A stretch of DNA of 6,872 nt, taken from Rhodoferax sp. OV413 (GTDB taxonomy: Bacteria; Pseudomonadota; Gammaproteobacteria; Burkholderiales; Burkholderiaceae_C). Positions 1 to 4,926 of this stretch are shown here, one piece after another. A program made the position numbers and the translations under genes. Each line of letters begins with the position of its first letter. Positions within the stretch are counted from its first letter, which is position 1. Below the pieces are notes generated by a model. That model had not been told where the DNA came from. It did no database searches and saw only the letters and a program-made list of their open reading frames with translations. The stretch covers positions 1-6,872 of the forward strand of contig CAMATS010000120.1 of assembly GCA_945861195.1 (NCBI GenBank), read 5' to 3'.

Positions 1-75
1 GCTGAACCATGTCTATTTACCGATCATTTTTACTGGCATTTAAACTCGTCTACTAACGTAGTTTTACCGTTGATA
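1..75. other. AT-rich left edge, no gene assigned
   Basis: This short stretch is AT-rich and carries no supportable gene. On the minus strand an ATG at 10-8 opens a frame that runs off the window after three codons, so a gene starting here and reading leftward is possible but cannot be judged. Together with the next feature it forms an AT-rich block that differs in composition from everything to the right of position 265. Confidence 0.3.
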
Positions 76-252
76 TCAATCTTCTATTTTTTCTTTTTCG
101 AAAGCCTCTATCTGCGGATTTTTTAGGGTAGCTTTGAGTTCTTTGGTCAGTTGGCCGCGTAGCTCCTGAGGTTCGAGCACTTCTACATGTTGACCTTGGC
201 GCAATATATCCATAGACAATTCTCGGATGTCAAGTCGCAAGAATTGCCTTGC
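76..252 (-). pseudogene. C-terminal remnant of a WYL-domain regulator
   Basis: A minus-strand frame of 58 sense codons ends at a TGA at 78-76 and is limited upstream by a TAG at 255-253. Its translation contains LDIRELSMDILRQGQHVEVL followed by EPQELRGQLTKELKATL. This is the usual C-terminal end of WYL-domain transcriptional regulators, in which a short helix and a 'veVleP.eLr' strand precede a basic amphipathic helix. WYL proteins are ligand-sensing regulators, often found in phage-defence and CRISPR loci. No plausible start codon or N-terminal helix-turn-helix is present, and the frame begins right after the stop of the neighbouring hydrolase gene, so I read it as the tail of a gene cut by recombination. 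The family call rests only on this tail. An unrelated small protein starting at the internal Met is less likely. Confidence 0.55.
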
Positions 253-264
253 CTACGAATTTTT

Positions 265-1359
265 TTAACTGGCAAGCGCCGATTGGATCCGCTCCACGAA
301 GCCCGCAAAAGACGCTGGCTCCAGCCAGCGGACCACCACCACGGTCTGCTGGAAAGGGTCGACCCAAACATAATTACCGCCCGCGCCGACCATCAAAAAA
401 CTCTCGGCGCCAGCCCCCGGAAATGTACTGCCGCCGGGATTCAGCCAGGTTAGCCAGCCATAAAAAGGCGCCAGGCCGCAGGGCTGTCTCATGCGGCGCA
501 ACCAGTGGGCGGGCAACAGCGAGACACTTTGTCCAGCCTTACCCCAGTGCCCGTCCTGCAACATCAGTTGTCCAATCAGGGCCTGATCACGGGCGCTGAT
601 GGAAACGCCGCCGCCCCAGTGTGAGCCACCGGGCACGCTCGCCACACGTTGAGCGCCAGCAGTGCCAGAGGCAGGGAGATCGACCCATGCGTGGTCGTAG
701 CCATGCCAGGCAAAGTTTGAGTTTGCGCCCAGCGGCTGCAAGATGCTTTCCTGAAAAACCGCCGGGAGCGGCCGCTGGAATAAATGCAACAAGGCCAAGG
801 ACAATTGATTGATACGAACATCGTTGTATTCCCAGAAACTACCCGGACTTAGCAGGGGGCGGGCAGCGCCCTTGACGCCTGCGGCAGGCCGTGGATCATG
901 GGATACGAAGCGGTAGCGATCAACGGTGTCTGGTATGCCAAAACAAGACCCCTCCCACTCGCTGGTCTGCTCGAACAGATGAGCCCAGGTGACCCGTCGG
1001 TTGTGCGGGCTGTCAAACCCGATGCCCGGCAGGCGCTTAGCCACGGGCTCATCCGGATCAGGCAAGAGGCCCCGTGCATGAGCGACCCCGGCAAGCAGCC
1101 CCAGGTAAGTTTTGGCAACACTGAAAGTTAGGTCGGCCCGGTCGGCCTCGCCCCAGCTTCGAACCAGCCGGCCCTCTCGCAGAACAACGCCCGAAACCGG
1201 GCCTCGGGCATGCACCGGCCCGAGCAAACAGTTCCAGGGCGGCGGGTCGGGATTGTGAACGCCCCAGGCGTGAAGCGCATCATGCGGCTCACGCGGCCAG
1301 TTAACCTCGTGGGCCTGCGAAAAGGCAACAGCATCGTCAAACAGGTTCATTTTTACCAT
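265..1359 (-). CDS. Serine hydrolase of the beta-lactamase/esterase fold (class C-like)
   Basis: The predicted protein has 364 residues and the layout of the penicillin-binding-protein/class C beta-lactamase-like serine hydrolases. The nucleophile motif SxxK is SVAK (Ser80, Lys83) at the start of a hydrophobic helix. The second motif is the tyrosine in FWEYND (Tyr178). The third is HWGGG (His247 to Gly251), in place of the Lys-Thr-Gly of true beta-lactamases. The H-x-G form is typical of the esterase/amidase-like members, so a role in antibiotic resistance should not be assumed. No signal peptide is evident, which suggests a cytoplasmic enzyme; the substrate is unknown. I chose the ATG at 1359 because a purine-rich GGGGGCAGA lies just before it and the family-like 'NLFDDAVAF' start follows. 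A second ATG at 1350 is possible, and the frame stays open to an ATG at 1473, but that extension shows no family similarity I recognise. The TAA at 267-265 is followed at once by the WYL remnant. Confidence 0.85.
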   Translation of the reverse strand: MVKMNLFDDAVAFSQAHEVNWPREPHDALHAWGVHNPDPPPWNCLLGPVHARGPVSGVVLREGRLVRSWGEADRADLTFSVAKTYLGLLAGVAHARGLLPDPDEPVAKRLPGIGFDSPHNRRVTWAHLFEQTSEWEGSCFGIPDTVDRYRFVSHDPRPAAGVKGAARPLLSPGSFWEYNDVRINQLSLALLHLFQRPLPAVFQESILQPLGANSNFAWHGYDHAWVDLPASGTAGAQRVASVPGGSHWGGGVSISARDQALIGQLMLQDGHWGKAGQSVSLLPAHWLRRMRQPCGLAPFYGWLTWLNPGGSTFPGAGAESFLMVGAGGNYVWVDPFQQTVVVVRWLEPASFAGFVERIQSALAS

Positions 1360-1483
1360 TCTGCCCCCATCACAAAAGCGCCAGTCCGAGCGCCGCCATC
1401 CTTCGATACCTTCTTCATGCAAACCACATTTTTCGCCCAGCCAATGCAAATTCCAGCTTGAGCATCGCGGCAAAGTGAACGTC
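1360..1483. other. Spacer upstream of the hydrolase gene; junction with copy A
   Basis: This 124-base stretch separates the hydrolase start from the integrase scar that begins copy A. It should hold the hydrolase promoter on the minus strand, but I see no convincing -35/-10 pair. A minus-strand frame of about 38 codons continues the hydrolase frame upstream, and a 22-codon frame is also open; neither looks like a protein. Similarity to copy B stops at 1484, so a recombination junction lies at or near that position. Confidence 0.35.
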
Positions 1484-1484
1484 C

Positions 1485-1511
1485 CAAAGGCTAGCCAAGT
1501 TCACTGCGTCA
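1485..1511 (+). pseudogene. 3' terminal scar of a tyrosine integrase gene
   Basis: Codons 1485-1508 translate as QRLAKFTA, identical to the last eight residues of the intact integrase (codons 4441-4464). The following triplet is TCA here where the intact gene has its TAA stop. The DNA carries several differences (for example CTA for CTG, AAG for AAA, ACT for ACG), most of them synonymous, so this is a diverged paralogue rather than an assembly duplicate. Upstream of 1484 the match stops abruptly. The rest of this integrase was therefore lost, with the hydrolase region now joined in its place. It shows that copy A once sat next to its own integrase. Confidence 0.7.
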
Positions 1512-1525
1512 CCAACTACCCCCGC

Positions 1526-1948
1526 TCAGCTTTGGGCCAACAGCAGGTTGCTAAACGGATGCTGGCTCTTCCACCGGTACGCATGAAAGTCGCGTTCATC
1601 CGTGCTGACGATCCGGCCTTCGCCAAACTCCTCGGCCAGCAAGACCAGCGAAGCATCCGCCAGGTCCATGGGCAAATCCGCATACTGTCGCATCAATTCT
1701 GTCAGGCGCGGCAAATGGTCGGCACCCATAGCAATCACGCCAATGCCCTGCGACGCCAGCGTTTCCATTCATGCCAGCGTCTTGGTAACCCCGATGCGAC
1801 GGAACATCAAATGGACGCACTCCACCAGAACAGGGTAGGTCGTCATCAATGGTTCGCGGTTGCTACGGAAAAAAGCAACGCATCGGGCGTGATAAGCATC
1901 ACCCTTGTCTGCCAGCGCCAGCCAAGCGCCCGCGTCCACCAAAATCAT
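1526..1948 (-). pseudogene. VapC-type PIN-domain toxin, interrupted by an in-frame TGA
   Basis: Read through its stop, this is a 140-codon PIN-domain protein, the length expected for VapC ribonuclease toxins. The N-terminal half starts MILVDAGAWLALAD (Asp5) and has VLVEC (Glu43). The C-terminal half has DLPMDLADASLVLLAEEFG (Asp95, Asp98) and STDERDF (Asp117, Asp120). These acidic residues match the metal-binding site of PIN nucleases. Codon 60 is TGA (1771-1769), at a place where relatives carry a hydrophobic or Trp residue in a helix, so a TGG to TGA change is likely. An ATG follows at once (TGAATG), so the C-terminal half (1768-1526) could be made separately by reinitiation, but neither half should be an active nuclease alone. 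The ATG overlaps the antitoxin stop as ATGA, the standard antitoxin-toxin coupling. The end of the gene lies 15 bases from the convergent integrase scar. Confidence 0.8.
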
Positions 1949-2217
1949 GTTTGCAAGCCGACCTTGGCGGAGAAATCAATGTGTTGCTTGTAACTGGTGG
2001 ACAGTTGCTCGTCCGTTTCGATGCAGCCCACAAACCCCGCGTCAGAAAGCGCCTGAAAAAATAGCGAGTCGCCACCGCTTTGCAGATTGCCATCATGAAC
2101 AGGCACCCTGGCAATGCCGTGCCGCTGCTTCACAAACTGCACAAAATCAAGCACCTCCGCCTGCAAGTGCGGCGGCAGGGCTGAAATTTCAGATTCAATT
2201 TTGTTGGCGGTAGTCAT
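1945..2217 (-). CDS. VapB-like antitoxin (DUF2281-type), copy A
   Basis: The protein has 90 residues. Its N-terminal part, ISALPPHLQAEVLDFVQFVK (residues 11-30), is the helix typical of DUF2281-type antitoxins, and the C-terminal part, AGFVGCIETDEQLSTSYK (60-77), is the conserved tail seen in antitoxins paired with PIN toxins. It should bind and neutralise the VapC partner and probably repress its own operon. The start at 2217 is preceded by AAGGGA at a good distance. The frame stays open far upstream, but that part runs antisense to the gene X fragment and is not protein-like. It shares 72 of its first 84 residues with the copy B antitoxin. Its own toxin is broken, so it is probably now a free-standing antitoxin. 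Confidence 0.85.
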   Translation of the reverse strand: MTTANKIESEISALPPHLQAEVLDFVQFVKQRHGIARVPVHDGNLQSGGDSLFFQALSDAGFVGCIETDEQLSTSYKQHIDFSAKVGLQT

Positions 2218-2325
2218 CGTCTGATCCCTTAGTGGCGCAGCACCAGTTTCACGCATATGCCGTGTCCAGTTGATGCAACATTGTGCAATAGAGTGTATTT
2301 CAACACCGCCCTTAGGGAGAGAAGC
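2218..2325. promoter_or_regulatory. Divergent promoter region of copy A (antitoxin / gene X fragment)
   Basis: This region of 108 bases separates the minus-strand antitoxin from the plus-strand gene X fragment and must have held both promoters. The ribosome-binding sites are clear at both ends (AAGGGA for the antitoxin, TTAGGGAGA for X). The parts next to the genes are well conserved with copy B, whereas the middle (about 2250-2285) has diverged. The paired TGTACA sites of copy B are not present here. Confidence 0.5.
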
Positions 2326-2577
2326 ATGGCACGTCACTACGCAAGCAAAGACTTTTTCTGGTGTATGCCCAACGCCCTGCTGGCCCGGTACTTGCAGGGC
2401 AAGCCCATGGTTGGCGAGTTGGACTTTGCTGCCATGTCCGCGACGCAGCACGGCGATTTTTTTCCCCTTGGCTGGCCCTGCCTGATACCCAGCGCAACAC
2501 TATGGACGCCGAGTTCCGCAACATCTTCGATCTGAGCTGCGAGAAAGGCTGACGCGCCATTCTGGATGAAGCACAGT
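2326..2577 (+). pseudogene. 5' fragment of a gene X paralogue, frameshifted and truncated
   Basis: The fragment begins MARHYASKDFFWCMPNALLA and matches the start of the intact gene at 4927. It has three defects. A one-base deletion lies between about 2455 and 2478 (32 bases where copy B has 33), so the protein switches frame after the matching codons for 'AAMSATQH'. In the restored frame, TGA at 2550-2552 stands where the intact gene has TGC for Cys76. After 'RAILDEAQ' the similarity ends at 2577. The ribosome-binding site TTAGGGAGA is still present, so a short useless peptide may be made. What follows to the right is unrelated to gene X. Confidence 0.85.
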
Positions 2578-2710
2578 CTGCCGTAGTCGTGGTAGCTGAT
2601 CAAACCCATGCACAGCACTTTTTATATGCAAAATAGGCCGCTCGCCTTCATAGACCGCGCAAGCAGAGCGTTGTTCAAAGCGCAGGTTTACGCCCATGCT
2701 GGGCGCACAA
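2578..2710. other. Unassigned spacer between copy A and the attachment region
   Basis: No gene is supportable here. A minus-strand frame opens at 2697 (MGVNLRFEQRSACAVYEGER) but soon runs antisense into the gene X fragment and has no recognisable family. A plus-strand frame from 2608 runs through the terminator hairpin and the tRNA-like sequence, so it is also unlikely to be real. The left border is the abrupt end of the gene X similarity at 2577. Confidence 0.4.
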
Positions 2711-2747
2711 GAAGAAAGGACTTAGTGTCTCTCGACGCTAAGTCCTT
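2711..2747 (-). terminator. Hairpin terminator downstream of the tRNA-like unit
   Basis: Arms AAGGACTTAGTGTC (2716-2729) and GACGCTAAGTCCTT (2734-2747) form a 14-position stem around a four-base loop. Read on the minus strand, the RNA has one C-A mismatch, a GAGA tetraloop of the stable GNRA type, and a pyrimidine-rich TCTTCTT tail on its 3' side. This orientation fits a rho-independent terminator for minus-strand transcription coming from the tRNA-like sequence at 2756-2833. The plus-strand side has only a short ATTTC, so termination that way is weaker. Confidence 0.7.
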
Positions 2748-2755
2748 ATTTCATA

Positions 2756-2833
2756 TGGTGCGGCTGGCAGGAATTGAACCACTATCCCTTGGTTCGTAGT
2801 CAATTCAAAATTCGTTTCAAAAGATTCCACCGC
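2756..2833 (-). pseudogene. Degenerate tRNA-Arg-like sequence; candidate integrase attachment site
   Basis: On the minus strand the last part reads GGTTCAATTCCTGCC then AGCCGCACCA, a T-loop plus an acceptor strand with encoded CCA (2780-2756). Before it lies TTGACTACGAACCAA, an anticodon-arm-like sequence whose loop CTACGAA would give anticodon ACG, as in tRNA-Arg. A GCGGTGG at 2833-2827 can pair in part with the acceptor strand, and the span of 78 bases is tRNA-sized. However, there is no D-arm with its GG pair, the T-stem pairs poorly, and one anticodon-stem pair is broken, so it should not be a working tRNA. Integrases of this type commonly use the anticodon-loop-to-3'-end part of a tRNA gene as their target. 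A 3' tRNA half still followed by its terminator is what the distal end of an island leaves behind. Confidence 0.5.
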
Positions 2834-2870
2834 ATCCAGAGAATTTAATTTAATCATTACAAATCAACAA

Positions 2871-2898
2871 CTTATGAGAGTTTAGCGTCCAAAGTCAA
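2871..2898 (-). promoter_or_regulatory. Promoter-like sequence reading into the tRNA-like unit
   Basis: On the minus strand TTGACT (2898-2893) and CATAAG (2876-2871) are separated by 16 bases, a fair match to a sigma-70 promoter. Transcription would begin near 2864, about 30 bases before the tRNA-like sequence, and end at the hairpin at 2747-2711. The arrangement of promoter, tRNA-like sequence and terminator supports the reading of this block as the residue of a real RNA gene. The match is imperfect and could be chance. Confidence 0.3.
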
Positions 2899-2928
2899 CC
2901 CAAGATGTACAATGACTGCCAGCCAGAA

Positions 2929-2978
2929 ACGGCAACTGAACGGCAACCAGCCGATAGAAACGGCAACCGAACGGCAAC
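2929..2978. repeat. Four ACGGCAAC direct repeats before the integrase
   Basis: The octamer ACGGCAAC occurs at 2929-2936, 2940-2947, 2960-2967 and 2971-2978. The starts are 11, 20 and 11 bases apart, close to one, two and one helical turns, so all sites face the same side of the DNA. The set forms two copies of a pair, offset by 31 bases. They lie just upstream of the preferred integrase start at 2992. Possible roles are arm-type integrase binding sites, an excisionase or repressor operator, or autoregulation of the integrase; none is proven. Confidence 0.6.
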
Positions 2979-2991
2979 TGGAAAGCAGGTC

Positions 2992-4467
2992 ATGGGCATC
3001 ATCACAGACAAAGAAATGGCATCGAAACCGAACGGCGCTGACCAGTGGTTTACAGACCCCGCACCACGCGGCGCTGGCCGGTTCTTGGGCAGGATCACAC
3101 CGGGTGGTGAGCGGTCGTTCTATTTTCGTTATACCACCAGCACCGGCCAGCGCGACACCCTTGCTGTGGGTGCCTACGACCCCAAAGGCCGGGAAGGCTA
3201 TCTGACCCTGGCGGCAGCCCGCGAAAAGGCGGCTGGCTGGTCAAAACAATACAAAGATGGTGCCCGCGACCTGCGCCAGCACTTCGCCAAACTTGAGGCA
3301 GACCGGCTGCAAACCAGCGAAGACGCACGCCAGCAGGCGGACAAAGACAAACGCGCTGCGGCAACGGTTGAGCAACAGGCCGAACTGGACCGGCAGCGGC
3401 GGCTGACCATCAAACAGGTGTTCGAGCGCTGGGCGGCGACCGAGCTGGCTCCGCACATCGGCGGCGACGGCAAGCGCATCGGGCGCAAAGACGGCGGGCA
3501 GTATGTCCGCGAGCAGTTCGAGCGGCGGGTGTTTGCCGCCTTGGGCGACATCGCCGTCATGGACGTGCGCAAGGCCGACATTCTCGCCATCCTGGATGCC
3601 GTCAAAGCCGAAGGCAAACTGCGCACCGCCAATATGCTGCTGGCCGACCTCAAGCAAATGTTTCGCTTCGCCGCTGAGCGTGAAATCATCGAACACAGCC
3701 CGATAGAGTTGATCAGCAAGCGCAAGATCGGCGGCAAAGACATCAAGCGCGACCGGGTGCTGTCAAACGACGAGCTGGCCGCGTTGGTCAAACAACTGCC
3801 CACCGCCAACCTCAGCAGGCGCACCGTCCTCGGGCTGTGGCTCATTCTGGCCACTGGCTGCCGCATCGGTGAGCTGATGGGCGCGGTCTGGGCCGATACC
3901 AAGCCCCAGCAGCAGGCATTGCAGGCCACCGTGGACGCACACAACACGGCGCAAAAGTCTGGCGCAGTGCAACTCGGGTTCGTTGATCTGCAAGCCCGCA
4001 CTTGGTACTTGCCCACCACCAAAAATCAGCGCGATCACCTCATCCACCTGAGCGACTTCGCCGTGCGTCAGTTCACCGAATTGGCCACCCTGCGCGAAGC
4101 GGATCGCGTCACCGGCAAACCCGTGGCCTGGGTCTTCCCCGATAGCCGGGCCACGGGGCCGGTGTGCGTCAAGTCATTTGGCAAACAACTGGCAGACCGC
4201 CAAAGCAGCGAAAGCGCGCGCCTGCAAAACAGAACCAAATCGGTGGACGCGCTGGTGCTGGACGGTGGCCGATGGACCGCGCACGACCTGCGCCGCACTG
4301 CCTCCACGCTAATGAGTCAGCTCGGCATCTCGAACGACGTAATCAACGAATGCGAGAACCACATCAAGCAGGGCATGAGCGGTGTCTACATCCAAGACCG
4401 GCGCGAGGCGGAACAGGTCAAGGCGTTTGATGCCCTGGGCCAAAGGCTGGCCAAATTCACGGCGTAA
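2992..4467 (+). CDS. Tyrosine recombinase / island integrase
   Basis: The protein of 491 residues catalyses site-specific insertion and excision of the island. It has the order of P4-like integrases: an N-terminal DUF4102-type arm-binding domain (residues 1 to ~90, starting MGIITDKEMASKPNGADQWF), a charged helical linker (~95-145), a core-binding domain (~150-250), and the catalytic domain. All expected catalytic residues are seen: Arg291 in GCRIGEL, Lys344 in TKNQRDH, His431 and Arg434 in HDLRR, His457 in NHIK, and the nucleophile Tyr466 in GVYIQ. It is therefore probably active. The frame is open from an ATG at 2905, but that would encode 29 extra residues made of the ACGGCAAC repeats and has no ribosome-binding site. 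The ATG at 2992 follows GCAGG and starts where relatives start, so I chose it. The gene is convergent with the copy B antitoxin and lies next to the tRNA-like site. Confidence 0.92.
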   Translation: MGIITDKEMASKPNGADQWFTDPAPRGAGRFLGRITPGGERSFYFRYTTSTGQRDTLAVGAYDPKGREGYLTLAAAREKAAGWSKQYKDGARDLRQHFAKLEADRLQTSEDARQQADKDKRAAATVEQQAELDRQRRLTIKQVFERWAATELAPHIGGDGKRIGRKDGGQYVREQFERRVFAALGDIAVMDVRKADILAILDAVKAEGKLRTANMLLADLKQMFRFAAEREIIEHSPIELISKRKIGGKDIKRDRVLSNDELAALVKQLPTANLSRRTVLGLWLILATGCRIGELMGAVWADTKPQQQALQATVDAHNTAQKSGAVQLGFVDLQARTWYLPTTKNQRDHLIHLSDFAVRQFTELATLREADRVTGKPVAWVFPDSRATGPVCVKSFGKQLADRQSSESARLQNRTKSVDALVLDGGRWTAHDLRRTASTLMSQLGISNDVINECENHIKQGMSGVYIQDRREAEQVKAFDALGQRLAKFTA

Positions 4468-4480
4468 CCAACTACCCCGC

Positions 4481-4577
4481 TCAGCTGTGGGTCAGCAGCA
4501 AATTGCTAATCGGGTGCTGACTCTTTCCCCAGTACAGGGTAGGTCGTCATCAGTGGTTCACGGTTGCTGCGGAAAAA
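4481..4577 (-). pseudogene. Residual VapC-type toxin of copy B
   Basis: Two pieces of the PIN toxin survive on the minus strand: an internal piece (4577-4536), matching copy A 1873-1832, and the C-terminal piece (about 4535-4481), matching copy A 1580-1526. The start codon, the first ~25 codons and the central segment with most of the acidic residues are gone. Both junctions lie in short shared sequences (AC at the first, a GGA-AAA run at the second), as expected for slippage or microhomology deletions. The antitoxin frame now reads into this residue and stops at 4550. Confidence 0.75.
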
Positions 4578-4819
4578 TCAATGTGCTGCTTGTAGCTGGT
4601 GGAAAGTTGCTCGTTCGTTTCAATGCAGCCAACAAACCCCGCGTCAGACAGTGCCTGAAAAAAGGGCGCGTCGCCACCGCTCTGCAGATTGCTATCGGCG
4701 ATAGACACTTTGGCAATGCCATCGCGCTTCTTCACAAACTGTACGAAATCAAGCACCTCTGCCTGCAAGTGCGGCGGCAAGGCGGAAATTTCAGATGCAA
4801 TTTTGTTGGCGCTAGTCAT
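4550..4819 (-). CDS. VapB-like antitoxin (DUF2281-type), copy B, with altered tail
   Basis: The protein has 89 residues and matches the copy A antitoxin in 72 of its first 84, including ISALPPHLQAEVLDFVQFVK and AGFVGCIETNEQLSTSYK. After HIDFSA the usual end is replaced by ATVNH, encoded by toxin-derived DNA brought in by the ~100-base deletion. Its toxin is gone, so it is a solitary antitoxin. It could still neutralise related PIN toxins, such as those of a competing element, and may repress the divergent promoter it shares with gene X. The start at 4819 matches that of copy A. The open frame continues upstream to 5206 but there it is antisense to gene X and not protein-like. Confidence 0.8.
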   Translation of the reverse strand: MTSANKIASEISALPPHLQAEVLDFVQFVKKRDGIAKVSIADSNLQSGGDAPFFQALSDAGFVGCIETNEQLSTSYKQHIDFSAATVNH

Positions 4820-4926
4820 CGTCTGATTCCTTCGTGACACAAAACCAGTTTCCTGTACAGGCCATGTACATTTGATCCAGCTTCGTTCAACAGAGTGTAT
4901 TTCAGCACCACCCCAAGGGAGAAAAC
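4820..4926. promoter_or_regulatory. Divergent promoter region of copy B with paired TGTACA sites
   Basis: This intergenic region drives the antitoxin to the left and gene X to the right. Two TGTACA palindromes lie at 4854-4859 and 4865-4870, with starts 11 bases apart, so they sit on the same face of the helix. This suits a dimeric repressor such as the antitoxin, and repression here would also affect gene X. Gene X has a strong ribosome-binding site, AAGGGAG, seven bases before its ATG. The operator role is inferred from spacing and position only. Confidence 0.45.

Larger units (their letters stand above)
1484..2577. repeat. Module copy A (paralogous with 4440-5179)
   Basis: This segment is the left member of a diverged duplication. 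Shared blocks with copy B are the last integrase codons (1485-1508 against 4441-4464), the toxin C-terminal end (about 1512-1580 against 4468-4535), a toxin internal piece (about 1832-1873 against 4536-4577), the antitoxin gene, the divergent intergenic region, and the first ~84 codons of gene X (2326-2577 against 4927-5179). Copy A keeps the full-length toxin frame but has a broken gene X. Copy B is the reverse. Confidence 0.85.

Noticed and set aside
1360..1473. N-terminal extension of the hydrolase to 402 residues
   Set aside because: The extra 38 residues show no family similarity, and the ATG at 1359 has a better ribosome-binding site.
1769..1771. TGA read as an amino acid (recoding or an alternative code)
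   Set aside because: Gene X ends at TGA just where gene Y begins, the antitoxin ends at TGA in the usual ATGA overlap, and Trp is encoded by TGG throughout. There is no sign of a selenocysteine element.
1945..2451. Long form (168 residues) of the copy A antitoxin
   Set aside because: The extension overlaps the gene X fragment in antisense, and the start at 2217 has a ribosome-binding site and gives the family length.
2608..2799. Plus-strand frame of 63 codons
   Set aside because: It crosses the terminator hairpin and the tRNA-like sequence. Frames ending in 'RLAGIEP' are a familiar artefact of tRNA 3' ends read backwards.
2756..2833. tmRNA or a functional tRNA gene
   Set aside because: There is no tag-peptide region and no G at the positions expected for a D-loop, and several stem pairs are broken. 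Only the 3' half resembles a tRNA.
2905..2991. Upstream start of the integrase at 2905
   Set aside because: It lacks a ribosome-binding site and would encode only the repeat array. The ATG at 2992 has GCAGG before it and fits the family start, though the longer form cannot be excluded.
3198..4022. Long minus-strand frame of 274 codons
   Set aside because: It is antisense to the integrase, whose catalytic residues are all present. The translation is rich in Ser, Arg and Ala, as expected of a shadow in GC-rich DNA.
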